Of a DNA stretch of 64,000 nucleotides, positions 34,556 to 42,230 are shown piece after piece. Numbering within the stretch: the first letter of the stretch is position 1; the number at the start of each line of letters is the position of its first letter. The translations under genes and the position numbers were made by a program. Source of the DNA: Actinomadura madurae (lineage in GTDB: Bacteria; Actinomycetota; Actinomycetes; Streptosporangiales; Streptosporangiaceae); the NCBI RefSeq assembly GCF_900115095.1, contig NZ_FOVH01000014.1, positions 1 to 64,000 on the forward strand, read 5' to 3'. The notes beneath the pieces were generated by a model. That model did not search any database, was not told where the DNA came from, and saw only the letters and a program-made list of their open reading frames with translations.

Positions 34556-34975
34556 ATGCTGACGATCGAGCGCGCCCTGGTGGAGCAGATCATCGCGCAT
34601 GCGCGCGCCGACCACCCCGACGAGGCCTGCGGCATCATCGCCGGCCCGATCGGCTCGGACCGTCCCGTCCGGTTCGTCGCCATGGTCAACGCCGAGCGGT
34701 CGCCGACCTTCTACCGGTTCGACTCGCAGGAGCAGCTGAAGGTCTGGCGGGAGATGGACGACCGGGACGAGGAGCCGGTGGTGATCTACCACTCGCACAC
34801 CGCCACCGAGGCGTACCCGTCCCGCACGGACATCTCCTACGCGTCCGAGCCGAACGCGCACTACGTGCTCGTCTCGACGCGCGAGGAGGACGGGACCGAG
34901 TTCCGGTCGTTCCGGATCGTGGACGGCGAGGTGACCGAGGAAGAGGTCTCCGTCGTGGAGGCGTACTCGGGCTGA
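34556..34975 (+). CDS. mec: Mec-like JAMM-family metalloprotease
   Basis: A 139-residue MPN+/JAMM (M67) enzyme. Zinc site: Glu in the N-terminal helix, HSHTATEAYPSRTD giving His-x-His-x7-Ser-x2-Asp. In M. tuberculosis the equivalent Mec releases cysteine from the CysO-cysteine adduct; cysO and cysM follow here, so the role is inferred from context and fold. Start ATG 34556 (MLTIERALVEQIIAH). Confidence 0.92.
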   Translation: MLTIERALVEQIIAHARADHPDEACGIIAGPIGSDRPVRFVAMVNAERSPTFYRFDSQEQLKVWREMDDRDEEPVVIYHSHTATEAYPSRTDISYASEPNAHYVLVSTREEDGTEFRSFRIVDGEVTEEEVSVVEAYSG

Positions 34976-35019
34976 TGGCGACGGGGAGCGGCGGGGCGGC
35001 GGCCGGTAAACTGGGCCCC

Positions 35020-35142
35020 ATGGGGACGAGCGAGCGTGGGACGCGCGGCGTGCGGCGCCGCGCCGGGTCCGCCGCCGTGCCCCCCGTGCAGAGCTTCCTG
35101 TTCGGGCACTCGCGCGCCGAGGTCGTCTACGACTGTCGCTGA
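35020..35142 (+). CDS. Putative leader peptide upstream of cysO
   Basis: A 40-codon ORF between mec and cysO, starting ATG 35020 and ending AEVVYDCR before TGA. It is basic at the start (RGTRGVRRRAG) and has a single Cys as the penultimate residue. Short ORFs ending in Cys-Arg occur as putative leader peptides before sulfur genes in actinomycetes, and the transcript between its stop and cysO can fold a GC hairpin. It is absent from known cysO operons as a protein-coding gene. A cysteine-responsive attenuator is inference; it could also be a chance ORF. Confidence 0.45.
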   Translation: MGTSERGTRGVRRRAGSAAVPPVQSFLFGHSRAEVVYDCR

Positions 35143-35172
35143 CGCGCTGATCACGCCTGGAATCATCCCGCC

Positions 35173-35201
35173 GCCCGCCCGGTTGTGACGCAGGGGCGGG
35201 C
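35173..35201 (+). promoter_or_regulatory. Hairpin between leader ORF and cysO
   Basis: GCCCGCCC (35173-35180) pairs with GGGCGGGC (35194-35201) around a 13-base loop. It begins 31 bases after the leader ORF stop and ends 32 bases before the cysO ATG. No U-tract follows, so it could be an attenuating or processing structure rather than a classic terminator. Confidence 0.4.
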
Positions 35202-35233
35202 AGCCCCGTACGACGTAGAAGGAGATCACCGCG

Positions 35234-35506
35234 ATGGCGATCGAGGTCCGGATCCCGACGATCCTGCGCAACCTCACCGGCGGCGAGAAGGCCGTCGAGG
35301 GCAAGGGCGGCACGCTCGACGAGCTGTTCGCCGACCTGGACACCCGGCACGCCGGCCTGCGCGACCGGCTGGTGGACGACAAGGGCCTGCGCAAGTTCGT
35401 CAACGTCTACCTCAATGACGAGGACGTGCGCTTCCTCGGCGGGCTGGAGACGCAGGTCGCCGACGGCGACAACGTCACCATCCTCCCGGCAGTGGCCGGC
35501 GGCTGA
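35234..35506 (+). CDS. cysO: CysO, sulfur-carrier protein (MoaD/ThiS family)
   Basis: A 90-residue ubiquitin-fold protein ending in the diglycine AVAGG that is activated as thiocarboxylate. Visible: EVRIPTILRNLTGGEKAVEG, LDELFADLDTRHAGLRDRLV, FVNVYLNDEDVRFLGGLET and GDNVTILPAVAGG. With Mec upstream and CysM 11 bases downstream it forms the CysO-dependent cysteine pathway. ATG 35234 follows GAAGGAGA. Confidence 0.95.
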   Translation: MAIEVRIPTILRNLTGGEKAVEGKGGTLDELFADLDTRHAGLRDRLVDDKGLRKFVNVYLNDEDVRFLGGLETQVADGDNVTILPAVAGG

Positions 35507-35517
35507 GCCGGGCCGGC

Positions 35518-36465
35518 ATGCGTTTCGACTCACTGCTGGACTCCCTCGGCCGCACGCCGCTGGTCGGGCTGCCGCGGCTGTCGCCGAGCGCGGACGTCAG
35601 GCTCTGGGCCAAGCTGGAGGACCGCAACCCCACCGGTTCGGTGAAGGACCGCCCCGCCCTCTACATGATCGAGAAGGCGGAGAAGGAGGGGCTGCTCACG
35701 CCGGGCTGCACGATCCTGGAGCCGACGTCGGGCAACACGGGCATCTCGCTGGCCATGGCCGCCAAGCTGCGCGGCTACGAGATGGTGTGCGTGATGCCCG
35801 AGAACACCTCGGCCGAGCGCCGCCAGCTCCTGGAGATGTGGGGCGCCCGGATCATCTTCTCGCCGGCGGCGGGCGGCTCGAACGAGGCCGTCCGGGTGGC
35901 GAAGGGGCTGGCGGAGGAGAACCCCGAGTGGGTGATGCTCTACCAGTACGGCAACGAGGCCAACGCGCTCGCGCACTACGAGACGACCGGCCCGGAGCTC
36001 CTCGCCGACCTGCCGTCGATCACGCATTTCGTCGCCGGGCTCGGCACCACCGGCACGCTGATGGGCGTCGGCCGGTACCTGCGCGAGCAGGTGCCGGACG
36101 TCAAGATCGTCGCGGCGGAGCCCCGCTACGGGGAGATGGTATACGGGCTGCGCAACATCGACGAGGGCTTCATCCCCGAGCTGTACGACGAGTCGGTGCT
36201 GACCACCCGGTTCTCGGTGGCGTCGCGGGACGCGCTGCGCCGCACCCGCGAGCTGCTGGAGCTGGAGGGCATCTTCGCGGGCATCTCGACGGGCGGCGCG
36301 CTGCACGCGGCGCTCGGGATGGCGGCCAAGGCGGCCAAGGCGGGCGAGCGGGCTGACATCGCGTTCGTGGTCGCCGACGGCGGCTGGAAGTACCTGTCCA
36401 CCGGCGCGTACGGCGGCACCCTGGAGGAGGCGGAGGCCCGCCTCGAAGGCCAGCTCTGGGCCTGA
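35518..36465 (+). CDS. cysM: CysO-dependent cysteine synthase (O-phosphoserine sulfhydrylase)
   Basis: A 315-residue PLP fold-II enzyme. The PLP Lys is in NPTGSVKDRPALYM; EPTSGNTGISLAMAAKLRGY is the substrate loop; GLGTTGTLMGVGRYL binds the PLP phosphate. The C-terminus (GGTLEEAEARLEGQLWA) matches the longer, CysM-type ending that closes over the active site. Context (mec, cysO) supports use of CysO-thiocarboxylate as sulfur donor with O-phosphoserine. Confidence 0.94.
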   Translation: MRFDSLLDSLGRTPLVGLPRLSPSADVRLWAKLEDRNPTGSVKDRPALYMIEKAEKEGLLTPGCTILEPTSGNTGISLAMAAKLRGYEMVCVMPENTSAERRQLLEMWGARIIFSPAAGGSNEAVRVAKGLAEENPEWVMLYQYGNEANALAHYETTGPELLADLPSITHFVAGLGTTGTLMGVGRYLREQVPDVKIVAAEPRYGEMVYGLRNIDEGFIPELYDESVLTTRFSVASRDALRRTRELLELEGIFAGISTGGALHAALGMAAKAAKAGERADIAFVVADGGWKYLSTGAYGGTLEEAEARLEGQLWA

Positions 36466-36558
36466 CCCGGTGCGGGGGCGGCCGGCCCGGCCCCGCCCGG
36501 ACCGGACCCGGCACGTTCCGGTGCACGTCCGGCACTGTAGAGTGCGTTATCGAACGTG

Positions 36559-36568
36559 ATTCTAGAAT
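36559..36568. promoter_or_regulatory. Palindrome ATTCTAGAAT in the thioesterase promoter region
   Basis: A perfect 10-bp palindrome 38 bases before ATG 36606, flanked by a direct repeat GAACGTG (36552-36558) and GAATGTG (36565-36571). The stretch is AT-rich compared with its surroundings. It resembles TetR-type operators of lipid genes in actinobacteria, but no regulator is assigned. Confidence 0.4.
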
Positions 36569-36605
36569 GTGCCGGGTGTGCCGACGCGGCGCGCAGGGAG
36601 GGACG

Positions 36606-37400
36606 ATGAGCGGGTTCGGTGAGGCGACCGCGGTCGAGCGGGTCGGCGACGGCCGGTACGAGATCGTCCTGGACGCGGGCTACGGCATCGGCGGCGCGCT
36701 CAACGGCGGCTACCTGATGGCCGTCCTCGCCCGCGCCGCCGTGGACGCGTCCCCGCACCAGCACCCCGTCTCGACCGCGGCCGACTTCCACCGCGTCGTC
36801 AAGGCGGGCCCCGCCCGGCTGGTCGTCGACTCGCGCAAGGAGGGCCGCACGGCCGCCTCGTCGCTGGTCACCCTCGTCCAGGACGACCGTCCCGTCGTGG
36901 ACGCGCTGATCACCACCGGCACCCTCGACCCGGCCACCGAGCCCGACTACACGGCCGGGCCGTCCGTCGCCATGCCGCCGCTGGAGGAGTGCACCGACGT
37001 CCGGCCCCCCAGCGGCGCCGGCGACTTCGCCGACCAGGTCGACATGCGCTTCGACCGGACCACGATGGGCTGGCTCGACGGGCAGCCGCTCGGGCGCCCG
37101 GAGATCCGGGCCTGGTTCCGGCACCGCTGCGGCCACCCCTTCGACGCCTACTCCCTCGCGCTGGCCGTGGACGCGCTGCCGCCCGTCGCGCTGAACCTCG
37201 GCGCGCAGGGCTGGGCCCCGACCGTCGAGCTGACCTGGCACATGCGGGCCGTCCCCGCGCCGGGCTGGCTCGCCGTGCACGGCACCGGGCGGCTGCTGTC
37301 CGGCGGCTGGTTCGACGAGGAGGTCGAGGTGTGGGACACCGCCGGCCGCCTCGTCGCGCAGAGCCGCCAGCTCGCCCGCGCCCCCCGTCCCAGCGCCTGA
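36606..37400 (+). CDS. Acyl-CoA thioesterase (TesB-like double hotdog)
   Basis: A 264-residue protein of two hotdog halves: first GIGGALNGGYLMAVLARAAV, then AADFHRVVKAGPARLVVDSR; second VDMRFDRTTMGWLDGQPL and VALNLGAQGWAPTVELTWHM, ending GGWFDEEVEVWDTAGRLVAQ. This is the actinobacterial TesB-like thioesterase family. It replaces the rhomboid protease gene found between cysM and murI in M. tuberculosis. Confidence 0.85.
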   Translation: MSGFGEATAVERVGDGRYEIVLDAGYGIGGALNGGYLMAVLARAAVDASPHQHPVSTAADFHRVVKAGPARLVVDSRKEGRTAASSLVTLVQDDRPVVDALITTGTLDPATEPDYTAGPSVAMPPLEECTDVRPPSGAGDFADQVDMRFDRTTMGWLDGQPLGRPEIRAWFRHRCGHPFDAYSLALAVDALPPVALNLGAQGWAPTVELTWHMRAVPAPGWLAVHGTGRLLSGGWFDEEVEVWDTAGRLVAQSRQLARAPRPSA

Positions 37401-37586
37401 CCCGGCACCCGAGCCCGCCGCATCCGAGCCCGCCGCGCCGATCGGCGGAAAGCACGGCGTTTCGCGGCGGCCGACGACCGGATCACGCGTCCGCGGCGTG
37501 AGCTGGAGGGTTTTCCGGCGTGTGACGGTGTGATGTCCAACGCATGACGCACCCGCGCGGGGCCGTGTCGCTTAGCCTTGGGCACC

Positions 37587-38426
37587 ATGTCAGATCCATC
37601 CCGGGCGGACGGCCACCAGGACGCGCCCATCGGGATCTTCGACAGCGGGTTCGGGGGCCTCACGGTGGCCCGCGCCGTCCTCGACCAGCTGCCGAACGAG
37701 CCGATCGTCTACCTGGGCGACTCCGCCCGCCAGCCGTACGGACCGCGGCCGATCGCGCAGGTCCGCGCCTACGCGCTGGAGATGCTCGACGAGCTCGTCG
37801 ACGAGGGCGTGAAGATGCTGGTCATCGCCTGCAACAGTGCCAGCTCGGCAATGCTGCGCGACGCCCGCGAGCGCTACGACGTCCCGGTCGTCGAGGTCAT
37901 CAACCCGGCGACCCGGCGCGCGGCCCGCGCCACCTCCAACGGGCGGGTCGGGCTGATCGCCACCCAGGCCACCGTGACCAGCCGCGCCTACGACGACGCG
38001 TTCGCCGCCGCGCCGCACATCGAGCTCGTCAGCGCCGCCTGCCCGCGCTTCGTCGAGTTCGTCGAGGCGGGCGTGACGATGAGCGAGGAGTTGCTCGAAG
38101 CGGCCCGGGGCTACCTGCGTCCGATCATGGACGCCGGGTGCGACACCCTCATTCTCGGCTGCACCCATTACCCGCTTCTGACCGGCGTCATCTCGTATGT
38201 CGTCGGAGACGGGGTCACACTGGTCTCAAGCGCCGACGAGACCGCCAAGGACGTGTACCGAGTGCTGCACGATCGGGGGCTGGCCCGCGCCGAGGCGACG
38301 CCACGGCCGCGGCACCGGTTCCGCGCCACCGGGGACCCCGCCGTGTTCGCCGAGCTCGGCCGCCGTTTCCTCGGGCCCGAGATCGGCGCGGTGGAGACGA
38401 CGTTGAGCAAGGCTCTGACCACCTGA
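37587..38426 (+). CDS. murI: Glutamate racemase
   Basis: A 279-residue cofactor-independent racemase producing D-glutamate for peptidoglycan. Catalytic residues: Asp/Ser in GIFDSGFGGLTVARAVL, first Cys in LVIACNSASSAML, second Cys in LILGCTHYPLLTG, and Asp/His partners. YLGDSARQPYGPRP is the family signature. The first Cys motif is CNSAS rather than CNTAS, as in many actinobacteria. ATG 37587; a second ATG at 37578 exists. Confidence 0.95.
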   Translation: MSDPSRADGHQDAPIGIFDSGFGGLTVARAVLDQLPNEPIVYLGDSARQPYGPRPIAQVRAYALEMLDELVDEGVKMLVIACNSASSAMLRDARERYDVPVVEVINPATRRAARATSNGRVGLIATQATVTSRAYDDAFAAAPHIELVSAACPRFVEFVEAGVTMSEELLEAARGYLRPIMDAGCDTLILGCTHYPLLTGVISYVVGDGVTLVSSADETAKDVYRVLHDRGLARAEATPRPRHRFRATGDPAVFAELGRRFLGPEIGAVETTLSKALTT

Positions 38427-38456
38427 TTCCTCGGGGACACAAGAGGAGGAGTGAGC

Positions 38457-39206
38457 GTGCGGGTCACTGTGATCGGCTGCTCCGGCAGTTTCCCGGGGCC
38501 GGACAGCCCCGCGTCCAGCTACCTGATCGAGGCGGGCGGCTACGCGCTGGTGCTCGACCTCGGGAACGGGGCGCTCGGGTCGCTGCAGCGGTTCCGCTCG
38601 CTGTACGAGATCGACGCCGTCTGCATCTCGCACCTGCACGCCGACCACTGCCTGGACCTGTGCGGATACTGGGTGGCGCGCACGTACCGGCCGGGCGGCC
38701 CGGTTCCCCGCATCCCCGTGTACGGCCCCGCGGACACCGCCGCCCGCATGGCCCGCGCCTACGACCTCGAACCGGACCCCGGCATGTCGGAGACGTTCGA
38801 GTTCCGCACGCTGCGCCGCGGCCCCTACGAGATCGGACCGTTCCGGGTCACGACGGCGCTGATGCCGCACCCGGTCGAGGCGTACGCGTTCCGCATCGAG
38901 CACGGCGGCAGGACGCTCGCCTACTCGGGCGACACCGGCGCGTCGGAGGCCCTGGTCGAGCTGGCGACCGGCGCCGACCTGTTCCTCTGCGAGGCGTCCT
39001 TCCTGGACGGGCCGGGCCTGCCGTCCGAGCTGCACTTGACCGCCCGGGAGGCCGCCGAGCACGCCGCCCGCGCGGGCGTGGGGCGGCTCGTCCTCACCCA
39101 CCTCGTGCCGTGGAACGACCCGGACATGTCCCTCAAGGAGGCCAGGGCCGCCTCCTATGACGGCCCCATCGAACTGGCCAGGGTGGGCGCCCGTTACACC
39201 CTGTGA
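38457..39206 (+). CDS. Metallo-beta-lactamase-fold hydrolase (Rv1339/CpdA-like cAMP phosphodiesterase)
   Basis: A 249-residue MBL-fold protein: VTVIGCSGSFPGPDSPASSY, metal motif SHLHADHCLDL, second His in ALMPHPVEAYAF, Asp in YSGDTGASEAL, and HLTAREAAEHA near the C-terminus, with TH of VLTHLVPW. The gene sits between murI and rph like Rv1339 of M. tuberculosis, which has cAMP phosphodiesterase activity. Equivalence is inferred from context and fold. GTG 38457 is used because GAGGAGG ends 7 bases before it; GTG 38451 is also possible. Confidence 0.85.
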   Translation: MRVTVIGCSGSFPGPDSPASSYLIEAGGYALVLDLGNGALGSLQRFRSLYEIDAVCISHLHADHCLDLCGYWVARTYRPGGPVPRIPVYGPADTAARMARAYDLEPDPGMSETFEFRTLRRGPYEIGPFRVTTALMPHPVEAYAFRIEHGGRTLAYSGDTGASEALVELATGADLFLCEASFLDGPGLPSELHLTAREAAEHAARAGVGRLVLTHLVPWNDPDMSLKEARAASYDGPIELARVGARYTL

Positions 39207-39226
39207 GTCCCGCTAGGGTTGGGCGC

Positions 39227-39946
39227 ATGGCCCGTCCCGATGATCGCGCACACGACCAGCTCCGTCCCGTCCGCATCCAGCGCGGATGGCTCGACCACGC
39301 GGAGGGGTCGGTGCTCGTGGAGTTCGGCGCCACCCGGGTGCTGTGCGCCGCGTCCGTGCAGGAGTCGGTGCCCCGCTGGCGGCGCGACAGCGGCCTCGGC
39401 TGGGTGACGGCCGAGTACGCGATGCTGCCGCGCGCCACCAACACCCGCAACGACCGGGAGTCGGTGAAGGGGCGGATCGGCGGGCGCACCCACGAGATCT
39501 CCCGGCTGATCGGCCGGTCGATCCGGGCCTGCCTGGACCTCAAGGCGCTCGGCGAGAACACCGTCCAGCTCGACTGCGACGTCCTGCAGGCCGACGGCGG
39601 CACCCGCACCGCCGCGATCACCGGCGCGTACGTGGCGCTGGCCGACGCGGTCGGCTGGATGCGCGAGCGCCGGCTGCTCAAGGGCGACCCGCTCATCACC
39701 TCGGTGTCGGCGGTCAGCGTCGGCGTCGTGGAGGGCGAGCCCCGCCTCGACCTGTGCTACGAGGAGGACTCCGCCGCCGGGACGGACATGAACGTCGTCT
39801 GCACCGGCGACGGCCGGTTCGTGGAGGTGCAGGGCACCGCCGAGGGCACCCCGTTCGACCGGGCCGAGCTGGACGCGCTGCTCGACCTCGCGGCGGGCGG
39901 TTGCGCCGAGCTGACCCGGCTCCAGGCCGAGGCGCTCGGCCGATGA
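39227..39946 (+). CDS. rph: Ribonuclease PH
   Basis: A 239-residue phosphorolytic exoribonuclease that trims tRNA 3' ends. Signatures: GSVLVEFGATRVLCAASV, GWVTAEYAMLPRATN, GRTHEISRLIGRSIRACLD, VQLDCDVLQADGGTRTAAIT, and DFNVVCTG-type metal site (TDMNVVCTGDG). Length is normal. The stop overlaps the rdgB start by 4 bases. Confidence 0.95.
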   Translation: MARPDDRAHDQLRPVRIQRGWLDHAEGSVLVEFGATRVLCAASVQESVPRWRRDSGLGWVTAEYAMLPRATNTRNDRESVKGRIGGRTHEISRLIGRSIRACLDLKALGENTVQLDCDVLQADGGTRTAAITGAYVALADAVGWMRERRLLKGDPLITSVSAVSVGVVEGEPRLDLCYEEDSAAGTDMNVVCTGDGRFVEVQGTAEGTPFDRAELDALLDLAAGGCAELTRLQAEALGR

Positions 39947-40557
39947 CGCGGGTCGTGCTGGCGACCGGCAACCGCGGCAAGGTCGCCGAGCTGCGCCGGA
40001 TCCTCGGCGGGCTGGACGTGGTGGGCCTGGAGGAGTTCCCCGGCGCCCCCGACGTGCCCGAGACCGAGCCGACCTTCGAGGGCAACGCGCTGCTGAAGGC
40101 CCGCGCGATCGCCGCGTTCACCGGCCTGCCCGCGGTCGCCGACGACTCCGGCCTGTGCGTGGACGCGCTGAACGGCATGCCCGGCGTGCTGTCCGCCCGC
40201 TGGTCGGGCCGGTTCGGCACCGGCGACCGGGACGCCGCCAACCTGCGGCTCGTCCTCGACCAGGTCGCCGACGTGCCCGGCGACCGGCGCGGCGCCGCCT
40301 TCCTGTGCGTGGCCGCGCTCGTCGTCCCCGGCGGTGTGGAGCACTGCGTGGAGGGGCGGATGCGCGGCACGCTGATCCGGGAGCCGCGCGGCACCGGCGG
40401 CTTCGGCTACGACCCGATCTTCGTCCCGGACGGCGAGACCCGCACGACCGCCGAGATGACCGCCGCGGAGAAGGACGCGATCAGCCACCGCGGGCGCGCC
40501 TTCCGCGCCATGGCCGAGATCCTCCCCAGCGCTCTGGACGCCGCCGGGCTCCGCTAG
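39943..40557 (+). CDS. rdgB: Non-canonical purine NTP pyrophosphatase (RdgB/HAM1)
   Basis: A 204-residue enzyme that removes (d)ITP and XTP from nucleotide pools. Visible: VVLATGNRGKVAELRRIL (nucleotide motif), EPTFEGNALLKARA, AVADDSGLCVDALNGMPG, FGYDPIF and KDAISHRGRAFRAM. ATG overlaps the rph stop (ATGA). After its stop, GGCGGGC and GCCCGCC form a 7-bp hairpin around 14 bases (~40583-40610). Confidence 0.95.
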   Translation: MTRVVLATGNRGKVAELRRILGGLDVVGLEEFPGAPDVPETEPTFEGNALLKARAIAAFTGLPAVADDSGLCVDALNGMPGVLSARWSGRFGTGDRDAANLRLVLDQVADVPGDRRGAAFLCVAALVVPGGVEHCVEGRMRGTLIREPRGTGGFGYDPIFVPDGETRTTAEMTAAEKDAISHRGRAFRAMAEILPSALDAAGLR

Positions 40558-40655
40558 GCGGAGAACGGGGCGGGAAAAACGGGCGGGCATGACAACCTGG
40601 ACGCCCGCCGCAGGGGTTATCGGGGGTGTAGGGAAACCTTCCCCCGAGGAGCAAC

Positions 40656-41198
40656 ATGATCGACAAGGGCCTTGTCCGCCGCGGGCCGGTGCTCGCGCTC
40701 GCCGCGCTCGGAGGGGCGGGCGTCCTCGCCGCCGGGACCTGGCTGGCGGCCGGGACGGACGCCCCGGCGAGCACGCGGCAGGTGGCGGCGACGAACGCGG
40801 TGACGTACCCCGCCGGGCAGCGGGCGACGCCCGCCCCGTCCGCGCCGCCGTCCTGCGAACCCGCGCGCCCGACGCCCCGGCCGGTGCCGTCCGAGCCGGC
40901 GGCACGGCCCGCGCGCCCGCCGAAGGCAGTGAGGCCCGCTTCGCCGGAGCCCACGACGTCCGCCGCCCCGAAGCGCGCCACCCCGAAGCCCGCGTCCCCG
41001 GAGCCCGCCTCCCCGGGGCCCGCGACCTCCGCGCCCGCCGCTCCGAAGCCCGCCTCCCCGGAGCCGGCGAGCCCGCCGCCCGGATGCGCGACGTATCCGA
41101 CCGACGCCGCGCAGGCGCCCGCGGCGCCCGCACCGGCGCCGCCGCGGGACGAGCCCACGGTCGTGCCCGCGCCGCCCGGCGCCCCGAAGCCGAGGTAG
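40656..41198 (+). CDS. Proline/alanine-rich exported or membrane-anchored protein
   Basis: A 180-residue protein with an N-terminal signal/anchor (RRGPVLALAALGGAGVLAAG) and an otherwise disordered Pro/Ala/Ser tail containing repeats of the PKPASPEPASP kind. Two Cys are present (PPSCEPA; PPPGCATYP). No enzymatic domain is seen. It lies 16 bases upstream of the sigma factor gene and may be its target or co-transcribed neighbour. Confidence 0.6.
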   Translation: MIDKGLVRRGPVLALAALGGAGVLAAGTWLAAGTDAPASTRQVAATNAVTYPAGQRATPAPSAPPSCEPARPTPRPVPSEPAARPARPPKAVRPASPEPTTSAAPKRATPKPASPEPASPGPATSAPAAPKPASPEPASPPPGCATYPTDAAQAPAAPAPAPPRDEPTVVPAPPGAPKPR

Positions 41199-41214
41199 GT
41201 GCGGTCTGTCCACG

Positions 41215-41733
41215 TTGAGCACCGAGGAGGAGGTCCGCGGGGCGGAGGGCTCGTTCGACGAGTTCGTCACCGTCACCGCGGGCCGCCTCCTGCGCACGGC
41301 CGTGTTCCTGGTCTACGACCGGCACCTCGCCGAGGACCTGCTGCAGGTCGCGTACGAGCGGGTGGCCCGGCGGTGGCGGCGGCTCGCGGACGGCAACCCG
41401 GAGGCGTACGCGCGCCGGGTGCTGGTCAACCTCGCGATCGACGAGAACAAGCGCCGGGCGCGGCGCCGCGACACCCCGGTCGGGTCGGTCGCCGACGTCG
41501 AGCGGCTCGCGGGCGCACCCGCCGCGGCGGCGGGGGCCGGCGCGGGCGACCTCGACGAGGTGCTGCGCGCGCTGCCCGCGAAGCAGCGGGCGGTCGTCGT
41601 CCTGCGCTACTGGTGCGACCTGAGCGAGCACGAGATCGCCGAGACGCTCGGGATCTCCCGGGGGACGGTGAAGAGCCACGCCGCGCGGGCCATGGCGGCG
41701 CTGCGGGAGCACATGACGGAGGGCAGGGCATGA
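41215..41733 (+). CDS. SigE-family ECF RNA polymerase sigma factor
   Basis: A 172-residue ECF sigma factor. Region 2: FDEFVTVTAGRLLRTAVFLV, YDRHLAEDLLQVAYERVARR and YARRVLVNLAIDENKRRARR; region 4: LRALPAKQRAVVVLRYWCDL, SEHEIAETLGISRGTVKSHA. It belongs to the SigE-type group frequent in Streptomyces-like genomes, in which the gene is followed by a membrane protein gene. The start is TTG 41215. The stop overlaps the next gene's ATG. Confidence 0.9.
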   Translation: MSTEEEVRGAEGSFDEFVTVTAGRLLRTAVFLVYDRHLAEDLLQVAYERVARRWRRLADGNPEAYARRVLVNLAIDENKRRARRRDTPVGSVADVERLAGAPAAAAGAGAGDLDEVLRALPAKQRAVVVLRYWCDLSEHEIAETLGISRGTVKSHAARAMAALREHMTEGRA

Positions 41734-42230
41734 ACGACGAGCTCGACGCCCTGCTGCGCGACCACTACCGCGCGGCCGCGGACGAGATCCACGCTGACCC
41801 CGAGACCGTCCGCAGGTTTCAGGACGCGGGGAGCGAGACCGCCCCGGCGTGGCGGGCACGCCTACGGCGCTGGGCCTTCCCGGCCGTGGCGGCGGCCGTC
41901 ACCGCCGCCGTCGTGGTGGCGGTGGCGGTGCTGCTGTGGCCCGGAGCCGGACGGCCCGAGCCCGCGCGCCCGCTGACACCGCCCGGGACGACGTCCACAC
42001 CGGCGGAGCACCCGCGCACCCCGGAACCCGCGCCGAGTGCCACGACCGTGCCCACACCGAATCCGGCGTCCCCGGGTCGACCCGTCCCGCCCTCGCCGAG
42101 CGGACCGAGCGGACCGGGCGGAGCGGGCTCACCGGCTTCACCGGGCGTCGGGGAGCCGAGCGCGAGGGAGCCGAGCGCGACCCCGGTGGTTCCTCCGCCC
42201 GCCGGCGTCACGACTGGACCAGGAGCCTGA
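41730..42230 (+). CDS. Single-pass membrane protein, putative anti-sigma partner
   Basis: A 166-residue protein. A short cytoplasmic segment (NDELDALLRDHYRAAADEIH) precedes one transmembrane helix (VAAAVTAAVVVAVAVLLW) and a Pro/Ser/Thr extracytoplasmic tail. This matches the membrane proteins encoded directly behind SigE-type sigma genes, presumed anti-sigma factors; no zinc-finger motif is seen. Its last 23 bases overlap the 3' end of the convergent MEDS-HATPase gene. Confidence 0.65.
   Translation: MNDELDALLRDHYRAAADEIHADPETVRRFQDAGSETAPAWRARLRRWAFPAVAAAVTAAVVVAVAVLLWPGAGRPEPARPLTPPGTTSTPAEHPRTPEPAPSATTVPTPNPASPGRPVPPSPSGPSGPGGAGSPASPGVGEPSAREPSATPVVPPPAGVTTGPGA

Noticed and set aside
32786..35533. 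915-codon minus-strand frame across MEDS, mec and cysO
   Set aside because: Composition-driven shadow; the plus-strand genes have conserved motifs and ribosome sites.
41730..42230. Zinc-finger anti-sigma factor
   Set aside because: No His-x3-Cys-x2-Cys motif is visible, so only a membrane partner role is proposed.
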